Assembly (NCBI GenBank): GCA_022562915.1
Contig: JADFOJ010000032.1
Span: 1-35,703 of the forward strand
From: Planctomycetota bacterium
Lineage (GTDB): Bacteria > Planctomycetota > Phycisphaerae > Phycisphaerales > SM1A02
Reading direction: 5' to 3'
Length of the DNA: 35,703 bases
Shown here one piece after another: positions 34,291 to 35,703 of the stretch (positions are counted from its first letter, which is position 1; every line of letters begins with the position of its first letter). The notes beneath the pieces were generated by a model. The model saw only the letters and a list, made by a program, of their open reading frames with translations, had not been told where the DNA came from and did not search any database. Both the position numbers and the translations under genes were made by a program.

Positions 34291-35703
34291 CGAAGCCGCG
34301 CCAAGAGCTTCTCCCGGATCCCCTTCGCGTCGGCCTTGCCCCCGCTTGCCTTCATGACCGCACCCACGAGGCGACCCAGCGCCGCGTCCTTGCCGGCGAG
34401 GAAATCCCTGGCGGCCTGCGGCTCGGCGGCGATCGCCTGCTCGCACCAGGCGTCGAGTTGATCCTCGTCGCGAACCAGCAGCAGGCCGCGGTGCCCGGCG
34501 ACGGCGGCGGCCGGGTCGTCCGTCGAACACAGCAGTTCGAACAGCTCGTCGACCGCGCTCGATCCGATGGCGTCCTCGGCCCGAAGGGCGATGATCCCGG
34601 CGACCTGGTCCGGGCTCACGCCCAGGTCGTGGATCGGGCGGTCGCGCTCGTTCGCCAGCCGGGCGCCCGCGTTGAGCAGGATCTTGGCGCAGTCACGGCC
34701 GGCGTGAGCCTGGGTCGCGGCGGTGCCGCCGGCGAGCACGGCCTCGATGCACTGCTCGTAGAACGCGCTCAGGTCGCGTTGATCGACCAGGGCCGCGGCG
34801 TCCCCGGCGGCGAGGTCGTACCGGTCGCGATACCGGCTCCGGCGCTGCATCGGCAGCTCCGGGATTCGGGCGGCGATCTCGCGGCGCCACGACTCGTCGA
34901 CGATCAACGGCAGCAGGTCCGGGTCCGGAAAGTACCTGTAGTCATGGGCTTCTTCCTTGTCGCGCTGGAGCACCGTGACCTGCCCGGCGTCGAGCCAGCC
35001 CCGCGTGCTCTTGCGGCCCGGGGCCATGGTGACGCCATCCGTCTTGAAGGCCTCGACTTGACGATCGTGCTCAAACTCGATCGCGGCCCGCAGCGCCCGG
35101 AAGGAATTCAGGTTCTTGATCTCGACGATCGGCGTGGCAACTTCCCGGCCGTCCGCCAGGAGTATCAGGACGTTGACGTTGGGCTCGAAACGCATGTGCC
35201 CCCGTTGCATGATGCCCTCGCTGACGCCCAGGTATCGGCAGATGTTGCGGAGTTCCCTGGCGAAGGTGACCGCGTCGAGGGCGCCGCAGAGATCGGGATG
35301 GGTGACGATCTCCAGCAGCGGCGTGCCCGCGCGGTTGAGATCGATGAGCGACCCCTCGCAGGGGTGACCGCCGGGAAGTTCGTGCCCCAGCCTGCCCGTG
35401 TCCTCCTCGAGATGGGCCCTGATGATGCCCACGCGGATCGTCCCCCCGTCGGAGGCGGGGATGCTCAGCTCGCCGTCGAAGCACAGCGGCAGGTCATACT
35501 GGCTGATCTGGTATCCCTTGGGGAGATCCGGGTAGAAGTAATTCTTGCGATCCCACCTGCTGAACTCGGCGATCGAACAGTTCAGCGCGACGCCGACCAT
35601 CATCGCCATCTCCACGGCCTGGCGATTCATGACCGGCAGCGCTCCCGGCAAGGCGGCGACCACCGGGTCGACGAGCGTGTTGGGTCTTGCGTCGTAGTGG
35701 TCG
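34287..35703 (-). CDS. gatB: Asp-tRNA(Asn)/Glu-tRNA(Gln) amidotransferase subunit B, 5' end outside the window
   Basis: The frame is open to the window edge (471 sense codons); roughly 25 N-terminal residues are missing. The family hallmarks are ALPGALPVMNRQAVEMAMMV, FSRWDRKNYFYPDLPKGYQI and EDTGRLGHELPGGHPCEGSL, then the GatB_N core VEIKNLNSFRALRAAIEFEH and a YqeY-like tail domain ending in GVMKASGGKADAKGIREKLL. With GatC and GatA it converts Glu-tRNA(Gln) or Asp-tRNA(Asn) to the amidated form. The Cys of the usual PNTxVCPVCLGLPG zinc knuckle are absent here (PNTLVDPVVAALPG), as in a subset of GatB. gatA and gatC are not in view. Confidence 0.95.
   Translation of the reverse strand, partial: DHYDARPNTLVDPVVAALPGALPVMNRQAVEMAMMVGVALNCSIAEFSRWDRKNYFYPDLPKGYQISQYDLPLCFDGELSIPASDGGTIRVGIIRAHLEEDTGRLGHELPGGHPCEGSLIDLNRAGTPLLEIVTHPDLCGALDAVTFARELRNICRYLGVSEGIMQRGHMRFEPNVNVLILLADGREVATPIVEIKNLNSFRALRAAIEFEHDRQVEAFKTDGVTMAPGRKSTRGWLDAGQVTVLQRDKEEAHDYRYFPDPDLLPLIVDESWRREIAARIPELPMQRRSRYRDRYDLAAGDAAALVDQRDLSAFYEQCIEAVLAGGTAATQAHAGRDCAKILLNAGARLANERDRPIHDLGVSPDQVAGIIALRAEDAIGSSAVDELFELLCSTDDPAAAVAGHRGLLLVRDEDQLDAWCEQAIAAEPQAARDFLAGKDAALGRLVGAVMKASGGKADAKGIREKLLARLR

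Noticed and set aside
35590-35703. Damaged GatB because the zinc-knuckle Cys are missing
   Set aside because: The rest of the protein is intact, and a subset of bacterial GatB proteins lacks these Cys.

Overview
The window is high-GC DNA that reads as the chromosome of a planctomycete, probably of the Phycisphaerae type. This is inferred from gene families alone. Supporting it are an ECF sigma factor paired with a membrane Ser/Thr kinase, a DUF1570-type secreted peptidase, small zinc-ribbon membrane proteins (CPLCGYNLRDL type), a prepilin-like protein with the FLDGSVRFL end typical of planctomycete pseudopilins, a cluster of von Willebrand A (VWA) proteins, and a GatB of the planctomycete type. 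No rRNA, tRNA, CRISPR array, transposase or prophage gene was seen.

Layout. 1-610: a terminator for a gene outside the window, then a scar in which two leftward genes are both broken: the Tat-signal start of a Gfo/Idh/MocA-type oxidoreductase and the 3' end of a VWA/glutamine-amidotransferase-like membrane protein. 590-4827: that VWA protein and an upstream DUF4175-like coiled-coil membrane protein form a leftward pair. 5025-9424: rightward VIT-VWA protein, DUF1570 peptidase, a 162-bp palindromic element and a zinc-ribbon membrane protein. 9425-10578: direct repeats, a terminator and a coiled-coil protein. 10836-14270: ECF sigma factor and kinase, then a convergent membrane-anchored protein. 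14322-20330: a propionate/acyl-CoA cluster: a sulfite-exporter (TauE/TSUP) domain fused in frame to methylisocitrate lyase (PrpB), a frameshifted zinc-ribbon gene, methylcitrate synthase (PrpC), a two-domain metallo-beta-lactamase-fold protein, and a 3-hydroxyacyl-CoA dehydrogenase. 20301-20677: two palindromic REP-like elements around a gene fragment. 20666-24717: methyltransferase, ThpR, HU, D-2-hydroxyacid dehydrogenase, enolase. 24848-25363: a thioredoxin-like lipoprotein. 25433-29440: a leftward operon of a HEAT-like secreted protein, OppA and OppB, with no second permease or ATPase. 29717-35703: a large secreted TPR-like protein, a flippase-like membrane protein, PyrE, a pseudopilin and the 3' part of gatB.

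Working together: PrpC and PrpB are the condensing and cleaving enzymes of the methylcitrate cycle, and the dehydrogenase handles beta-hydroxyacyl-CoA, so 14322-20330 looks like a short-chain acyl-CoA catabolism region. PrpD or AcnD, needed between PrpC and PrpB, is not in the window.

The most unusual theme is a set of palindromic repeat elements (8768-8929, 20301-20433, 20597-20677, 25360-25429) that sit exactly on gene ends. In several cases they supply the stop codon of the neighbouring gene, and next to them lie a gene fragment, an operon that stops short, or a gene lacking an obvious ribosome site. The second notable item is the TSUP-PrpB fusion.
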